A stretch of 64,000 nt of DNA from Capsicum annuum (Eukaryota > Streptophyta > Magnoliopsida > Solanales > Solanaceae). This document shows positions 10,591 through 22,810 of this stretch, one piece after another. The notes beneath the pieces were generated by a model that was not told the origin of the DNA, made no database searches, and worked only from the letters and a program-made list of their open reading frames with translations. A program made the translations under genes and the position numbers. The first letter of the stretch is position 1. Every line of letters begins with the position of its first letter. Location: assembly GCF_002878395.1 (NCBI RefSeq), contig NC_061121.1:13606594-13670593 (forward strand). Direction: 5' to 3'.

Positions 10591-11619
10591 AAGAAACAAA
10601 ACTAATGGTACTTCAATCGTCTGATATCTTCAACCGATCATAGAAAAAAATAATTTCTTCAACGGAATCTACAAAAATCAAGTAAGATAAATCATCCAAT
10701 TATTTTTCGCCATACCAGAGAAAGTGAATAAAGAAACAAAAATTATATAATATATAAAATAATTTTTTTATATAATTAACTATTATACAAAGCAGACAAA
10801 AAAAAGGAATGAAAAGAAAAATAAAAAATAATTTATTTTCACAAAGCCCAAAGTTTTGCTAAAGTCGGACCTAATAGTTGATGACGATCTTGCATTGTTA
10901 GAGATTATTTTACAGGAAAAAGTTATCTTTCTGTGAACCAACACATATTAATTTATTAAAATTAATTACTTAATTTAGTTATTTTATTTTACATATTTAG
11001 CATTCAAATTTTGACATACATACCAAAAACAAAATACTATTAATAAATATATTTAGATAAATTATTATTCACTTGTCCTTAAATGAATAATTAATTATTA
11101 TTCGGCTCATGAGGTAGAGCAGTAATATAGTGAAATTGAAAAAAAAAAAGGCAATTAATACCTTTTTGGTATTTTAAAATGACAATATCTTAGATATTTT
11201 CTTTAACTAAAATGACAAATGCATAGCACCCGCGATCCATTTATTCGTGTTCTAAAGTTTTTTCACACTTTAAAGAACTTAATAAGATTTCAATCGTAAG
11301 ATATTTTGTCTAATATATATTGATGGTTCTACCCATTTTTTATTTTTGATTGTGAATATAAATTCTATATTTATAAAAATGGCGATCTAATCTTTTTTTT
11401 ATAATTTAATTTCTATGCCCTAATATGTGTACATATAAGTAAAAGGATGCACAAATGAATACATAATCTATTTAATGTAAACTTTATTAAATTGAAACGA
11501 TAATGAAAAAATTACTTCATATACAATAACAAAACACACAATTTATAGTATACACTATTAACAATAAAAGTAACATGTAGGGAAAGTGAAAATTCCTTTT
11601 TGAACACACTATTTCAAAC

Positions 11620-13080
11620 GTGATATAATTTATGTCACCTAAGTTTAATTAAAACTCAAAAGTGATTAATTTCAAAGATTGTTATAATTATATGAAATTT
11701 TTTTTACAAATATTGGTGAAGTTTAGGGAGTACACTATAAGTAACTTAATTTTTAGTTTCATAATTTTAAGTTGTAAATCAGGAGATTTGATTTTAATTA
11801 TTTTTTTAATAAAAAATAGTTAATAAATCTATTTAATTTCATTAATAAGCTTCTAATTCAAACGAATTGCAATTATTATTTCAGATTAGCTCCTATGCGA
11901 TGTCATCACATCATTGTTGAAAGAAAAAAGGGTCAAATATGTCATTGAACTATCAGAAATGGGTCATTTATGTCATCAGTTAAAAATTCAGCTCCTTCAT
12001 GTCATTGCAGTTGCAAAATCAGCTCATCCATGCCATTACTTTTTAATGGTGGATTTTCAAAAATAACTTACCCCGTAGCCTTTTATTAGAGGTTCATGTC
12101 ATTAAATAAAATGAGGAAAAAAACTCAAATATGGCATTGAACTATAAAAAAAATGACTCATTTATGTGTTCAGTTAAAAGTTTGACTTATTCATGTCATC
12201 GTCATTACAAAATAAGATAACCCATGTCATTCCTTTTTAAGAGTGGATTTTCAGAAACAGGTTTGCCACATGACATTTTATTAAAGATCCACGTCATTAA
12301 TTAAAATAAATCAACATTAATTTCAACATATCTTAGACCTATTAAAAGAAATCGGTCCATTTAACATAACTCGACCCACACCCATTAAAGTATTTTTTTT
12401 CTACAACAATAACTATTTTTGAAATGGGTCTAAGATATATTGAAATTAATATTGATTTATTTTAATTAATGATGTGGACCTCTAATAAATGGTCACGTGA
12501 CAAAGCTATTTTTTACCATTAAAAAGTACTGGCATGATGAGCTGGTTTTGTAACAACGATGACATGAATAAGCCAAACTTTTAACTGATGGTATAAATGA
12601 GTCATTTCTGATAGTTCAATGGCATATTTGAGTTTTTTCTTAATTTAAATTAATGACATGAACGTCTAATAAAAGGCCGCGTAGCAAGCTGTTTTTGAAA
12701 ATCCACCGTTAAAAAGTAATGGCATGGATGAGCTGATTTTGTAACGGCGATAACATAAATGAGTCAAACTTTTAACTGATGGCATAAACGAACCAATTTT
12801 GATAGTTCAGTGATATATTTAAGTCCTTTCCCTTGTTGAAATAATAAATGCGATTTATTTGGATTAGAAGCTTATTAATAAAATTAATTATATTTATTGA
12901 CTATTTATAAGAAAAATAAAAATTAAATTTGTTTGTTGACCACTTAAAATTATGATAGTAAAATTCAAGTTAATTACATTGTAATCCTCAAATTTTACCC
13001 ATATTTATAGATATAAGCTTCTTTTGATTCTAACAAATTTTGAAATTAATCATTTTGAGCTCTAGTCAAACATACGACAT
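11620..13080. repeat. Large imperfect inverted repeat of unit A, split by a foldback element
   Basis: The left arm about 11620-11890 and the right arm about 12843-13080 are reverse complements of each other, with central blocks 'aataagcttctaat' / 'attagaagcttatt'. The arms are about 240-270 bp. In units B (22260-22810) and C (52380-52880) the same structure is compact. In A the hairpin centre has been split by the 910-bp insertion at 11923-12832. Confidence 0.7.
11923..12832. mobile_element. Foldback / Mutator-like non-autonomous element, 910 bp
   Basis: A perfect 9-bp target duplication TTGTTGAAA flanks it (11914-11922 and 12833-12841), and units B and C lack the insertion. The arms 11923-12340 and 12425-12832 are inverted copies of each other. 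Each arm consists of two tandem, diverged copies of a ~190-220-bp module, with repeated phrases such as 'cattgaactat', 'gtcatttatgtcatcagttaaaa' and 'ggtggattttc'. Module order is 1-2-loop-2'-1'. The loop is about 85 bp (12341-12424). There is no coding capacity. The 9-bp duplication suggests mobilisation by a Mutator-type transposase (inference). Confidence 0.85.
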
Positions 13081-14780
13081 AAATTATTTTCACTTTTGAG
13101 CTTTTACTTTGGGCCAGATTTTAGACAATCTTTGTTTACAATTTAGAAGTATTTCAATTTATGTTTTATGTATTTTGTATTATGAATTTAGCCAAATCCC
13201 ATTAATTAATTCAAACATCAATAAAAAGGCATAAATGTTTTTTTTTATTTTTCAAATTTATTTTGTTTTAGGGACGTAAAGCAGGAGGGTTGGGCTAAAA
13301 TTATAAAGATTAACATGCACTCAATTAAAGATCGAATTGAGTTTGATCAGCTCAAATTTATTTTTGGATTAAAATAGATAGGAGCGATTTGACATAAAGA
13401 TTTTTTGTCAAGAATATAAAAAATTGAGCATAAAAAGTTTGTAATAACCTTAGTGAAGCTTTTGTATGTTGCATTTCTCTTGAGCATGTCATGTGAGTGG
13501 GAAACAGTATTTAAGTCCCCTAAGTTAATTTTCACCATTTATTTTTTTGAAATAATAGTGATAATTATATACTAAACTTTTATTAGGCTACAACGCTAAA
13601 TTTGTGTCATTGTACCTGCTACGTCTATCGCCGGACAGAAGTTAGGTAACCATCAAATGACACTATTTTAGCAGAAAGTTTGGTTGAGATTGCAAAGTAG
13701 ATCTAAAATGCTGAGTGGGATTGTGTTTGATAAGTAATTCAACCTGAAGGCTTATATTTTTCATGTTGATGGACTAATGATACATTATAATTAAAATAGT
13801 CTTTATGTAGTCACGTCAGCATTAATTGTTGATTAAAAATATGAATAACAAATGAGTGAATCAACCGTTTGAAGAAGAATGAGCCCGCGGTATACACGAC
13901 AAAGGGAGAACCCATTGAGGGGTCTACATACACAAAGGGTACCAAAATCATTTCATAGGTCATTCTTGATATTCATGACAAAAAAGTCTTGACGATAATA
14001 TTTATTTAAAATGGATTGAGAATTAGTTGAGTCATGATCCCCCTATTCTGACCTGCTTAATCCAAACAATACAAATATATTACTGTTAACCCTTGTAATC
14101 ACAATCTGAGGTTAACTTTTTTAAAAAAAAAAAGGTAAAAATCTAGTTCTTCATTTTTGAAGGGAAAGTCACCAAACATATACACAAACCAAAATAACAT
14201 TTACTACACATGTCCAAGCTTTTGTTTTTGCAATAACCGTTTGCAACCTATAAAAGCAACACTTGCTGTAACATCAAACAAACCAATAACAATTTAGCAG
14301 CATAAATTATAGCCTTATGCTAAAGCAGTTCGCAAAAAAAATACAAAAATACTAGGGGCAAGCCAGGTTAAAATAAAATGGGTTGAATTACAAATTGAAT
14401 TGGGCTCAATTGAGGATCCTTTTAAAATGGGTTAGACTTCAATGGGTTGAGATTTAATCGAATTTCAAATTATCTTATGCCCAACCCGTAAAACTTTGGA
14501 GGAACTACTAGTGTTTAGGCTCATTTGTCAGCCTAATGAACAGGAAATTTGCAATGTCTCATTGGTTCTTATGGCTTTATAGTCAATCAATATATAGACA
14601 GAAAAAAAGATGATACCTTAATTTAACCACAAGAGGCATCAATATAATAACGATAGATACTTACTCGCACTGGGTATCAACAGAGGACAATAATAGAACA
14701 ATGATCTCCACTTTTAGTAATTTTTTTTTAGAAGAATGATCCATAATACTTCTACAAAGGGAGTCTCACTCTATTGAATC

Positions 14781-15175
14781 CAAATAATGGATCATAGATG
14801 CCCAGTTGATGTACTGCAAGATGTGCTATTGGAGTATTAGTTTTTAAAACCATCCAAAAACCTAATATTGTACCTTCAACATGAAGATATAAAACCACAA
14901 CAAAATTTGACACTTTCTCTATCCTATTTTATGTGTCATCATTTTCTTTTTGATCTGTTCCAAAAAGAATATCATCTTTTTTTATTTGGTAACTATTTAA
15001 AGATACAATTTCACTTTTACTCTTATTGATCCCACTTAATTTAAGATAGTAGTAGTACTACAATTTTGTAATAAAAGACAATTTGGTAACATCACCAAGT
15101 CTTTTCTTATTTGTTATAATCCATGTTCGGCCAAAGTATGCCAACTTTAGTTGCCACCACCTCTTTTATCCCTCC
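14781..15175. other. Intergenic, 3' flank of the G3BP-like gene
   Basis: There is no reading frame. An AATAAG hexamer on the minus strand (15027-15022) is a possible poly(A) signal about 150 bp downstream of the stop codon. The stretch from about 14920 ('ctctatcctattttatgtgtc') resembles one end of a common plant MITE, but no matching inverted end was found. Confidence 0.4.
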
Positions 15176-18012
15176 TCATGTATTTCTACTACTGGTAACC
15201 TTCTCCCCACTGTCCGATGGAGAGTTTGTTCTCTCGCTGCGACCTGAAAAATCAAATACAATACGACCATTAAGGGGAGTCTTGAAGCAATGATAAAATT
15301 ATCTCTATGCTATATAGGTCATAGGTTCGAACTGTGGAATCAACAAGTGTTACTTGTGTCAAACCCCATTGAGGTGCGACCCTTCCTCAAATCCTGCGGA
15401 AAGTTTCGTGCACAGAACTGTCCTTTTATTAAGATAGAACAAAATGACAAGCATATACATATATAAAGTACCTTTGTTAGGTCTCTTGAATCTTATGTAA
15501 GCCTCTTTACCCTTCACAATAATGTGATGAGTCTAGAATTAAACATTGAATAAAGAAGACAAACATTAAAAGATGAACAATGAACATAAAACCAAAAAAT
15601 ATTTTGAATAAGAGGATGTGTAAATTAAAATTCATTACTTGGACAGCATTTTGAGCAGAAATTGCATCTTGAAAATGTACAAAACCGCAACAATATCCAT
15701 CCTACATTCAAAAGAAATTAATTATTAAAAGGTTTAGGCAAATGATTAACCAACAATAATAACCAAAAAAAAAAACAATATGAAACATTTATACCTCATA
15801 AGTTTTGAGTTGAACGTCCTGAATCTGAACTGATCCAAACTCTTTGACAACAGCATGGAGATCACTTCGTGTTGTGTTTGATGGCAATCCTCCAATATAT
15901 ATCGATTTATCTATAACATATATGTAAACGTATATTTCAACAATTCGCTTAAAATTCTAAAAGTTTCATCAATTTTTTGACTAAAGCAATGCAAATTTAC
16001 GTTGGATATCATCATAATTGTCTTGTGCAACATTGGTTGGAAGAGCTGTAAGTTTCTCCACACCACTTGAACTAGACATCAGAGCCTGAACAAAGCTATT
16101 GACTTGAGTTCTATTAGGTTTTGATGGTAGACCAGCATTTGCAGCAACACTTACAATCTTGTGTGGTGTATTTGTTGATGATGAAGGTCTACCTTGCTTT
16201 ATCTATAAAAAATATTTCAAGTTAGGCAAAGCTTTAGATGTAAAACAATACGAAAAATATGACTAACGAATAGCATATGAACCAAACGACTCATAAAAGT
16301 AAGACTAACGACTAGCATATGAACCAAACAATTCATAAGAGTATGACTAATAACCAGCATATGAACCAAACAATTTATAAGTGTATGACTAATGACTAGC
16401 ATAAGAACCGAACGACTCATAAAAGTATGACTAACGATTAGCATATGAACCAAACGACTTATAAAAGTATGACTAACGACTAGCATATGAACCAAACTAC
16501 TCATACAAGTATGACTTACGACTAGCATATGAACCAAACGACTCATAAAAGTATGACTTACAACTAGCATATGAACCAAACGACTCATAAAAGTATAACT
16601 AATGATTAGCATAAGAACCAAACGACTCATAAAAGTATGACTAATGACTAGAATATGAACCAAACGACTCATAAAAGTATGACTAACAACTAGCATATGA
16701 ACCAAACGACTCATAAAAGTATGACTAATGATTAGCATAAGAACCAAACGACTCATAAAAGTATGACTAATGACTAGCATATGACTCATAAAAGTATGAT
16801 TAATGACTAACATAAGAACCAGACGACTCATGAAAATATGACTAACCATTGAAGCATAGCTAACTTTCGGAGCCTCATTCGCAATGATTGGAGTCGTCTC
16901 GACGACTTGTTCTTCTTTTTGGCCTGAAGCAATAGTATTTTCAGCTTTGCTCTCAGTAGCTAGTAATTTAAATGGAAAAGAACTTAATATAGTAATAATA
17001 AAGGTTAAGTTATACACACTGACAAGTTAAATATTTATACAGTAACGTCATAATAATGATCAATAAACACTAATATTGACATAATGTCGAAGCAATCAAG
17101 AGACCAATTGAGAAAAATGTTGAAAGTAAAAGGGCATACCTAAAGGAGCAACTGCAGCATTTTCATCTACCTTTTCCTCAACGATTGTTGAAGATTCTTC
17201 TACGCCGATAAATCTAAAAATATCGTTCAACACATAATATCCCATCTCTTGTGGAGTAAGAAAAAAAGTTTGAGAGAACCTTTTTCTCGACTCATCTTGC
17301 CCAATCAAGCACCCTGTCACCACCACTAAAACACCTCCGGCAGCAGATGTTTGGCAGTCAGTAGTTGTGACTTCCACCTTGTTACTCTTAAAGTGAGACG
17401 AAATGATGAATTCGTTTATGCCCTAAAATTATATAGATATTAAAAGCCTTATTAATAATCCTTTTTCAAAAATATGAAAATTAAGCCAAAAATTATTCAG
17501 TAACAACTCAAGCATCAATGATAATGATAAACTTAAAAATAGAAACAAAGTTTTATTTAAAGTTAAAAGACACTCAAACTTTAATACTTTAATGATGATA
17601 AGAAATTACAAAAAAATATTCCACAAAATTTTACAATAACCATTATGGTACAAGTAAATTATACATGCAATAATTAATGTCAATATTTATTCAATGCCTC
17701 AAAGTTGATATTCAAAGAAAGGATCAAAATGTTTATCATAAATCTTAAGTAAATGTACAACATGAAACACTATAAGATTCAAAGGCCTAACAAAATGTTC
17801 TAGCATATATATATATTTTATTGTAATATAATACTTACTTCAGAAGTAGTCACAGACTTAATTTCACCATCTGGCAATGGCCAACTTAAAACACTATTTT
17901 CCTTGTAAAATCGATACATCAGATGGATTAAATTTTGTGAAATATGATAGTATTGATCCACAAAAGAGATGGCAACGATTTCAGGAGTATGCTTGGTTGA
18001 TTGAGTTGCCAT
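15176..18012 (-). CDS. G3BP-like protein (NTF2 domain + RRM), eight coding exons
   Basis: Exons (minus): 18012-17839, 17422-17140, 16959-16847, 16202-16001, 15910-15795, 15701-15639, 15532-15472, 15243-15176 (TGA). Coding length is 1080 nt, 359 residues. All introns are GT-AG and phases agree (0,1,0,1,0,0,1). Residues ~11-130 are an NTF2 domain (FVDQYYHISQ, LMYRFYKENSVLSWP, GINEFI, RFSQTFFLTPQEMGYYVLND). Residues 259-335 are an RRM with RNP2 SIYIGGLP and a degenerate RNP1, YCCGFVHF. The linker has the family block 'PKVSYASM'. Family members bind RNA and are stress-granule/translation factors; function here is inferred. The RGG-rich tail usual in the family is missing or very short. ATG context (GAAATGGC) is good; an in-frame ATG lies 7 codons upstream, and TTGTAG just before the start suggests a 5'UTR intron. 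Confidence 0.88.
15275..15427 (+). mobile_element. Au-like SINE in intron 7 of the G3BP-like gene, antisense
   Basis: It starts GGGAGTCTTGAAGCAATG, contains box B GGTTCGAACTG, and ends 'gtgcacagaactgtcctttt'. A short duplication ATTAAG flanks it (15269-15274 and 15428-15433). It lies on the strand opposite to the gene and accounts for most of the 228-bp intron between exons 7 and 8. The splice sites on both sides remain good. Confidence 0.82.
16250..16846 (-). repeat. 42-bp minisatellite (~14 copies) in intron 3
   Basis: The unit on the minus strand is ACTTTTATGAGTCGTTTGGT followed by TCATATGCTAGTCGTTAGTCAT, 42 bp in total. About 14 copies are present, one shortened by 9 bp. Variants alternate CGTTTGG/TGTTTGG and CATATGC/CTTATGC. 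Because 42 is a multiple of three and no stop arises, the frame of exon 3 stays open through the whole array as a 14-residue motif (consensus MSRLVHMLVVSHTF). Each unit carries GTTAGTCAT, identical to the exon 3 donor site at 16846-16838. The array starts at the exon/intron boundary. Confidence 0.92.
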
Positions 18013-19002
18013 TTCTGCCCTACAATAAATCAAATAAATAGATGGTTAATAAAAATAATTTAATTAATTTAAATAAAAAAATTATATAGTCAAAGACTGA
18101 TATACTTCAAATAAAAAAAACATTATAAATGCTAATGAATAGTTTAAAGAGCATAAACATCTAGGCAAAGACTTTTTATCTATCACTAGGTAAAATAATT
18201 TGGTAATTAAAAAAATAATAAATAAATACTATCTTGAATCATTTAAATAAAATTATGTCAAAGTCAAGTCTCTTTTGACTATGCTACAATAGTAAACATA
18301 TCACATAAAAATAAAGAGCATTAAATTATAAATAATCATCAAAAAATATTTAAAATATAAATTAATATTTTAAATTATAACTATATAAATATTAGAGAGA
18401 GATATTTTATGAGTCAAAGTCAAAATTAAAATATAATATAATTTTTCCTAAACAAAATAGTCAAACTAAAAGAAAATCTAACAATCCAAGATCTTTCAGA
18501 AAGTTGTGTCGTTGATTTACGTATAAAATTTTAACTTGACCCAAGTCAAACCCCATGTCAATCATAATTTGCACTACTTGAAAATGTGAATTTTTGATGG
18601 ACGAAAATTCGATGAAAAATCCATCAGAAATATTTTCACAATGTTAAATATAAATTTCTGACAGAGGAAAATTTCAATGGGAGCTCTGCAAAGACGTTTT
18701 CAACAAGTACATTTCTATCAAAAAAATTATGTTAAAAATTTATGTTTACAAGTTAATTTCTATAAAAAAAAATATCTATGTTTCTAGTATGTCTCTCTTT
18801 CAAAAAATTATATGACCACAAACATAAAGTTTTTTGTTCTAAATGATTGTATAAAACTAATAAATAAAAGATTGATCTTGATATATGATAAACTTAATCA
18901 ACAAATAACCTTAAGGAATTATGAATCCAAAGCCTAAAAAGGAAAATCCTTAAAAGAAAAAGAACATTCTTTTTATACTTAAACTTCCTCAAAAAGTCTT
19001 AT
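18013..19002. promoter_or_regulatory. Upstream region of the G3BP-like gene
   Basis: About 1 kb of AT-rich sequence lies between the start codon and unit B. No confident TATA box can be singled out, because the whole stretch is TATA-like. A CACTAC motif at 18572-18577 followed by 'ttgaaaatgtgaatttttgatgg' resembles the end of a CACTA-type element, but no second end was found. The promoter role is inferred from position only. Confidence 0.35.
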
Positions 19003-20850
19003 CTAAGAAAAATCACAACAACAAAAAAGAAAAAAAAATTCTAATCTTTTTTACTTTTTTGATTTGATACAACAATAAGAAGAAACAACATAAAAATCAT
19101 TCTAAAGGAAAAAAAAGGTTTTAAAATCATTGAATCTTAAAAGAGAGCGTTACAAATTCATGAAGTGGCAAAAATTAGACAACAACAACATTTAAAATTT
19201 AATTCATTAAATCTACCTAATCAATCAATGCATATTAATTATCCAAAGAATTGTTCTTTAAAGGTTTGCTCTAAAATTCTAAGTGAAAAGCATAACAAAA
19301 ATAATAATAAAAAAATAATTTTACTTTTAGTTTGATACTACAGTAACAAAAGATAGTATCATAGAACTTCATAAAAGTTCTACAATCATCAAATCTAGGA
19401 AAGAAAAGGTGTTATAATATCAAGAATTGACAAAAAGATACAACAACAACAAATCAATAATTCAAAATTGTAAAGCCTACAAAGTCAATCGATATATATA
19501 TATATCAATCATTTGGAGAAATCAAGGAAAAATCACACAAAAATTTTTTAGAAATAAAAAAAACTTTGGAAAAATTTATACAAGAAAACATCAAAAGTAA
19601 GGAAGAGACAAGAGAGAAATGAAACTACTGAAAACCTCTGAATGAAAAAGTATCGAAATTAGAAAAATCAAATAAGACAAAGAGAAGCGAAAAAAGTAAG
19701 TGATGATGAATTTATAGTGATGAAGAGAAAAAATATCATGGTTGTAATTCTTGAGTAGATTATCTCGAATCTCATCTAGGATTTTATAAGTCAATGTGTA
19801 CTGAATTATTTAAATATATTCCTTATATGCATATTATATATATATATTTTCAAATAGTAAAATGAAGTAAGGAATTTGAACATGAATTTATTGATATTTG
19901 AAAAGCTAACTAACTAATACTTGAAATTAAATTGAAAAAATAAATTTGGATGTTGAAGTTGTGTCTCTGAACATAAAAATATAGTTGAAGTTTTATAAGT
20001 GAAAATTTAAAAAGAGAAATATTATTTGAAGTTAAATTTAAAAAGAGGTATTTGGAGATCGAAATTATATGTTTGAAGAAAAATTATTGAAAAGTTTAAG
20101 TTTGATTTTTTATATTAAAACAATTAGGCTATAATCAGAAACGAACTATCAGATGAACATAAAAATTACATTATGTATATTTAAGTTGAACATTATTGTT
20201 TATATATCGTATATTGAATACCTTTATCGAAATTCATAAGTTGCCTCTGATGGCAATTATGGAATAATATATTATGTTATAAATAATTATCTAAGATTTT
20301 TAATTGTTGATAATATAAAAAATAGTTATTCTAAAATATTTATTTATGCATACATGAATTCTATTATGATATAAAATTCTTTAGTCGAATTTCTTTATAA
20401 TGATATTGGTGTTATTTGGTTGAATAATTATTTGATTTCTATAATGAAATGTTATTAAAGATAACTCAGCTAAAAAAATTGAGTGATATATAAAATGTTA
20501 TTGTAGAGAATAATCATAATAAAAGGTTTGATTGTATCTCTTAAAGTAATTGATTAAAATTATTCAATTTATTGAAACTCCTAATCATAATTTAGACATA
20601 TTTTTTAATACGCGTTTTCCTTCTATCATCTCTTATTTTGTATGTGTGTTGTTTAATATCTAATATAACATTGATTTTTTTAATTACTTTTCAGGTGTCA
20701 AATTTCTTCATATGTGCTTAAGTTTTAAGGATCAATACAATTGAGTCTCCAACAAGTTTAAACGAATCAAGTAATTCAGACACTCATGAAAAAAATTTAA
20801 AATAATATAGACAAATTGTAAGTTAACTCTTCTGAGAATATTGCGATAAC

Positions 20851-21035
20851 ACTTCATCAACATGAGTTATGGTATAGTGGTGGGATTGCGCCACTTTTAA
20901 CTAGAGGACTTGAGTTTGAGCCATGTATATAGATAGAAAAAATCTTGTTTGGAGTGTCATCCCAAGAATAGCCCTGCAGTGTGGACTCAAATTACTCAAG
21001 GCTCCAATTCGGTTATCGAAAATCGGATGAGAAAT
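20851..21035 (+). mobile_element. tRNA-derived SINE, copy in unit B
   Basis: It is orthologous to 10409-10590: 'gagttatggtatagtggtggg', 'gacttgagtttgagcc', 'tagccctgcagtgtgga'. Pol III boxes are more degraded than in copy A. The ends are approximate. Confidence 0.65.
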
Positions 21036-21164
21036 CAAAAAAGGAAACAAAACTGATGGCACTTCAATCGTTTGAAATCTTCAACCGATCATATAAAAAA
21101 TGAACTTCTTCAACTGAATCAACGAAAAATAAAATAAGATAAATTACCTAATAAATTTTTTCGT

Positions 21165-21248
21165 CATGAGCGTTCATCGAGTAGACATATGTAGACATAT
21201 GTAAAAGGACATAGTCATGAGCGTTCATCGAGTAGACATATGTAAAAG
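21165..21248. repeat. Short tandem duplication in unit B
   Basis: The ~39-bp block starting 'agtcatgagcgttcatcgag' and ending 'aaaaggac' occurs twice in a row, with a further duplication of 'gtagacatat' in the first copy. Unit C has one copy (about 51308-51345). Unit A lacks the block. Confidence 0.7.
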
Positions 21249-22259
21249 GACGACTTCAACAAAGTAAGATAAGTTGATTGATCATTCACTGTTGGAGAAT
21301 TGATTTTCTCGTCGTATAAATTTATCATGACAATATCTCAGATAGTAGTCGTGACGCTACCGGCGGATTGAATTGGTAACAGAAAAAAAGTGAATAAGGA
21401 AACACAAATTGTATGATATATAAAATAATTTTTTATTTAATTGATAATCATATAAAGCATACAAAAAGAAAGAAAGAAAAAGAGCGAGAAGGAAAATAAT
21501 AAATAATTTATTTTCACAAAGGATCCGCCCATGATTTTGCTAAAGTGGGACCTAATAGTTGATGACGGTTTGAGGTTGTTAGAGATTGTTTTAAAAAAAA
21601 AAAAGTTATTTGTCTGTACATGCACCAACACATATTGATTTATTAAAATTAAGTACTTAATTTAGTTTTATTTTATTTTATATAGACATACATATTAAAA
21701 ACAAAATATTATCAATAATATATTTAGCTAAATTATTTCACTTCTCCTTAAATGAATAATTAATTATTATTCAGCTCCTTGAAGTAGAGCTGCAATTTGG
21801 TGAAATTGAAAAAAAGGCAATTAATATCTTTTTGATATTTTAAAATGTAATATTTTAGATAATCTTTTTTTACTAAAGTGATAAATACATTACCACCCCC
21901 AATCCATTTATTGTGTTCTTAGGTTTTTTAGTTTTTGCACACTTTAAAAAACTTAATAAAATTTTAATTGTAAGATTTTTTGTCTAATATATATTGATGT
22001 TTCTGTCCAATTTCAATTTTTAATTGTGAATATAAATTTTATATTTATAAAAATGATGATTTAATATTTTGTTATAATTTAATTTCTATACACTAATTTA
22101 TGTACCATGTAAATAAAAGGATGCACAAATAAATTCATGATCTATTTAAAACTAAATTTTATTAAATTAAAAAAAAATGAACAATCATTTCATAAAAATA
22201 CTATAACAAGACAAACGAAGTGAAAATTCATGTTTGAACACACTATTTCAGAAGTAAAT

Positions 22260-22810
22260 AAAATTTATCTCACCAAAGTTTAATTAAAACTCAAAGTGAT
22301 TAATTTCAAAGCTTGTTAGAATTACATGAAAGTACAAATTACAAATACTGATGAAGTTTAGGGAGTACACTATAAGCTACTTAATTTTTATTTCCATAAT
22401 TTTAAGCCGTAAATCAAGAAATTATATTTTATTCTTTTTCTTAAAAATAGTCAACAAATTTATTAAATTTCATTAATAAGCTTCTAATCCAAAGGAATGA
22501 CATTTATTATTTCAACAATGATGTGTTGGCATCACAAAGGAGCTAATGTGAAATAATAAATGTGATTTGTTTGGATTAGAAGCTTATTAATGAAATCAAT
22601 TATATTTATTGATTATTTGTAAGAAAAAATAAAAATTAAATTGTTTGTTGACCACTTAAAATTGTGACACTAAAATTCAAGTTACTTACATTGCAATCCT
22701 CATATTTTGCCAGCATTTATAGTTTTGAACTTCTTTTGGTTCTAACAAGTTTTGAAATTAGTTATTTTGTGCTCTAGTCAAACTTAGATGACATAAAGTA
22801 TATGCACTTT
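22260..22810. repeat. Large imperfect inverted repeat, unit B
   Basis: The inner arms are almost perfect over about 48 bp ('atttcattaataagcttcta...' at about 22464 against '...tagaagcttattaatgaaat' at about 22598). Pairing continues outward with mismatches to about 22260 and 22810, for example 'cttaaaatt' and 'ttctaacaag.tttgaaatta' in both arms. The loop is about 35 bp. Equivalent structures occur in units A and C. Confidence 0.72.

Larger units (their letters stand above)
8012..14780. repeat. Paralogous unit A (non-coding)
   Basis: This stretch aligns with unit B (19003-23772 and later pieces) and, from about 9386, with unit C (49908-53821 and 58632-59470). Shared landmarks include 'acaacaacaaatcaat' blocks, 'gatcgaaattatatg', 'ttgcctctg..ggcaattatgg', the SINE at 10409, 'gggacctaatagttgatgac', the 'aataagcttctaat' hairpin and 'ggaacccattgagggg'-type sequence near 13910. 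No open frame is shared between copies. Differences from B and C are insertions listed separately, plus a deletion of roughly 200 bp near 10720. Confidence 0.8.

Noticed and set aside
16217..17017. A 266-codon open frame on the minus strand as an independent repeat-protein gene
   Set aside because: It is exon 3 of the G3BP-like gene running on into an intronic 42-bp minisatellite. Length and periodicity follow from the repeat; no separate promoter or start is indicated.
18572..18720. A CACTA transposon near the gene promoter
   Set aside because: Only one CACTAC-like end is visible; no inverted partner or 3-bp duplication was found, so it is mentioned only as a possibility.
21165..21248. CRISPR-like direct repeats
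   Set aside because: There are just two adjacent copies of a ~39-bp block, with no spacer series, in a plant genome.
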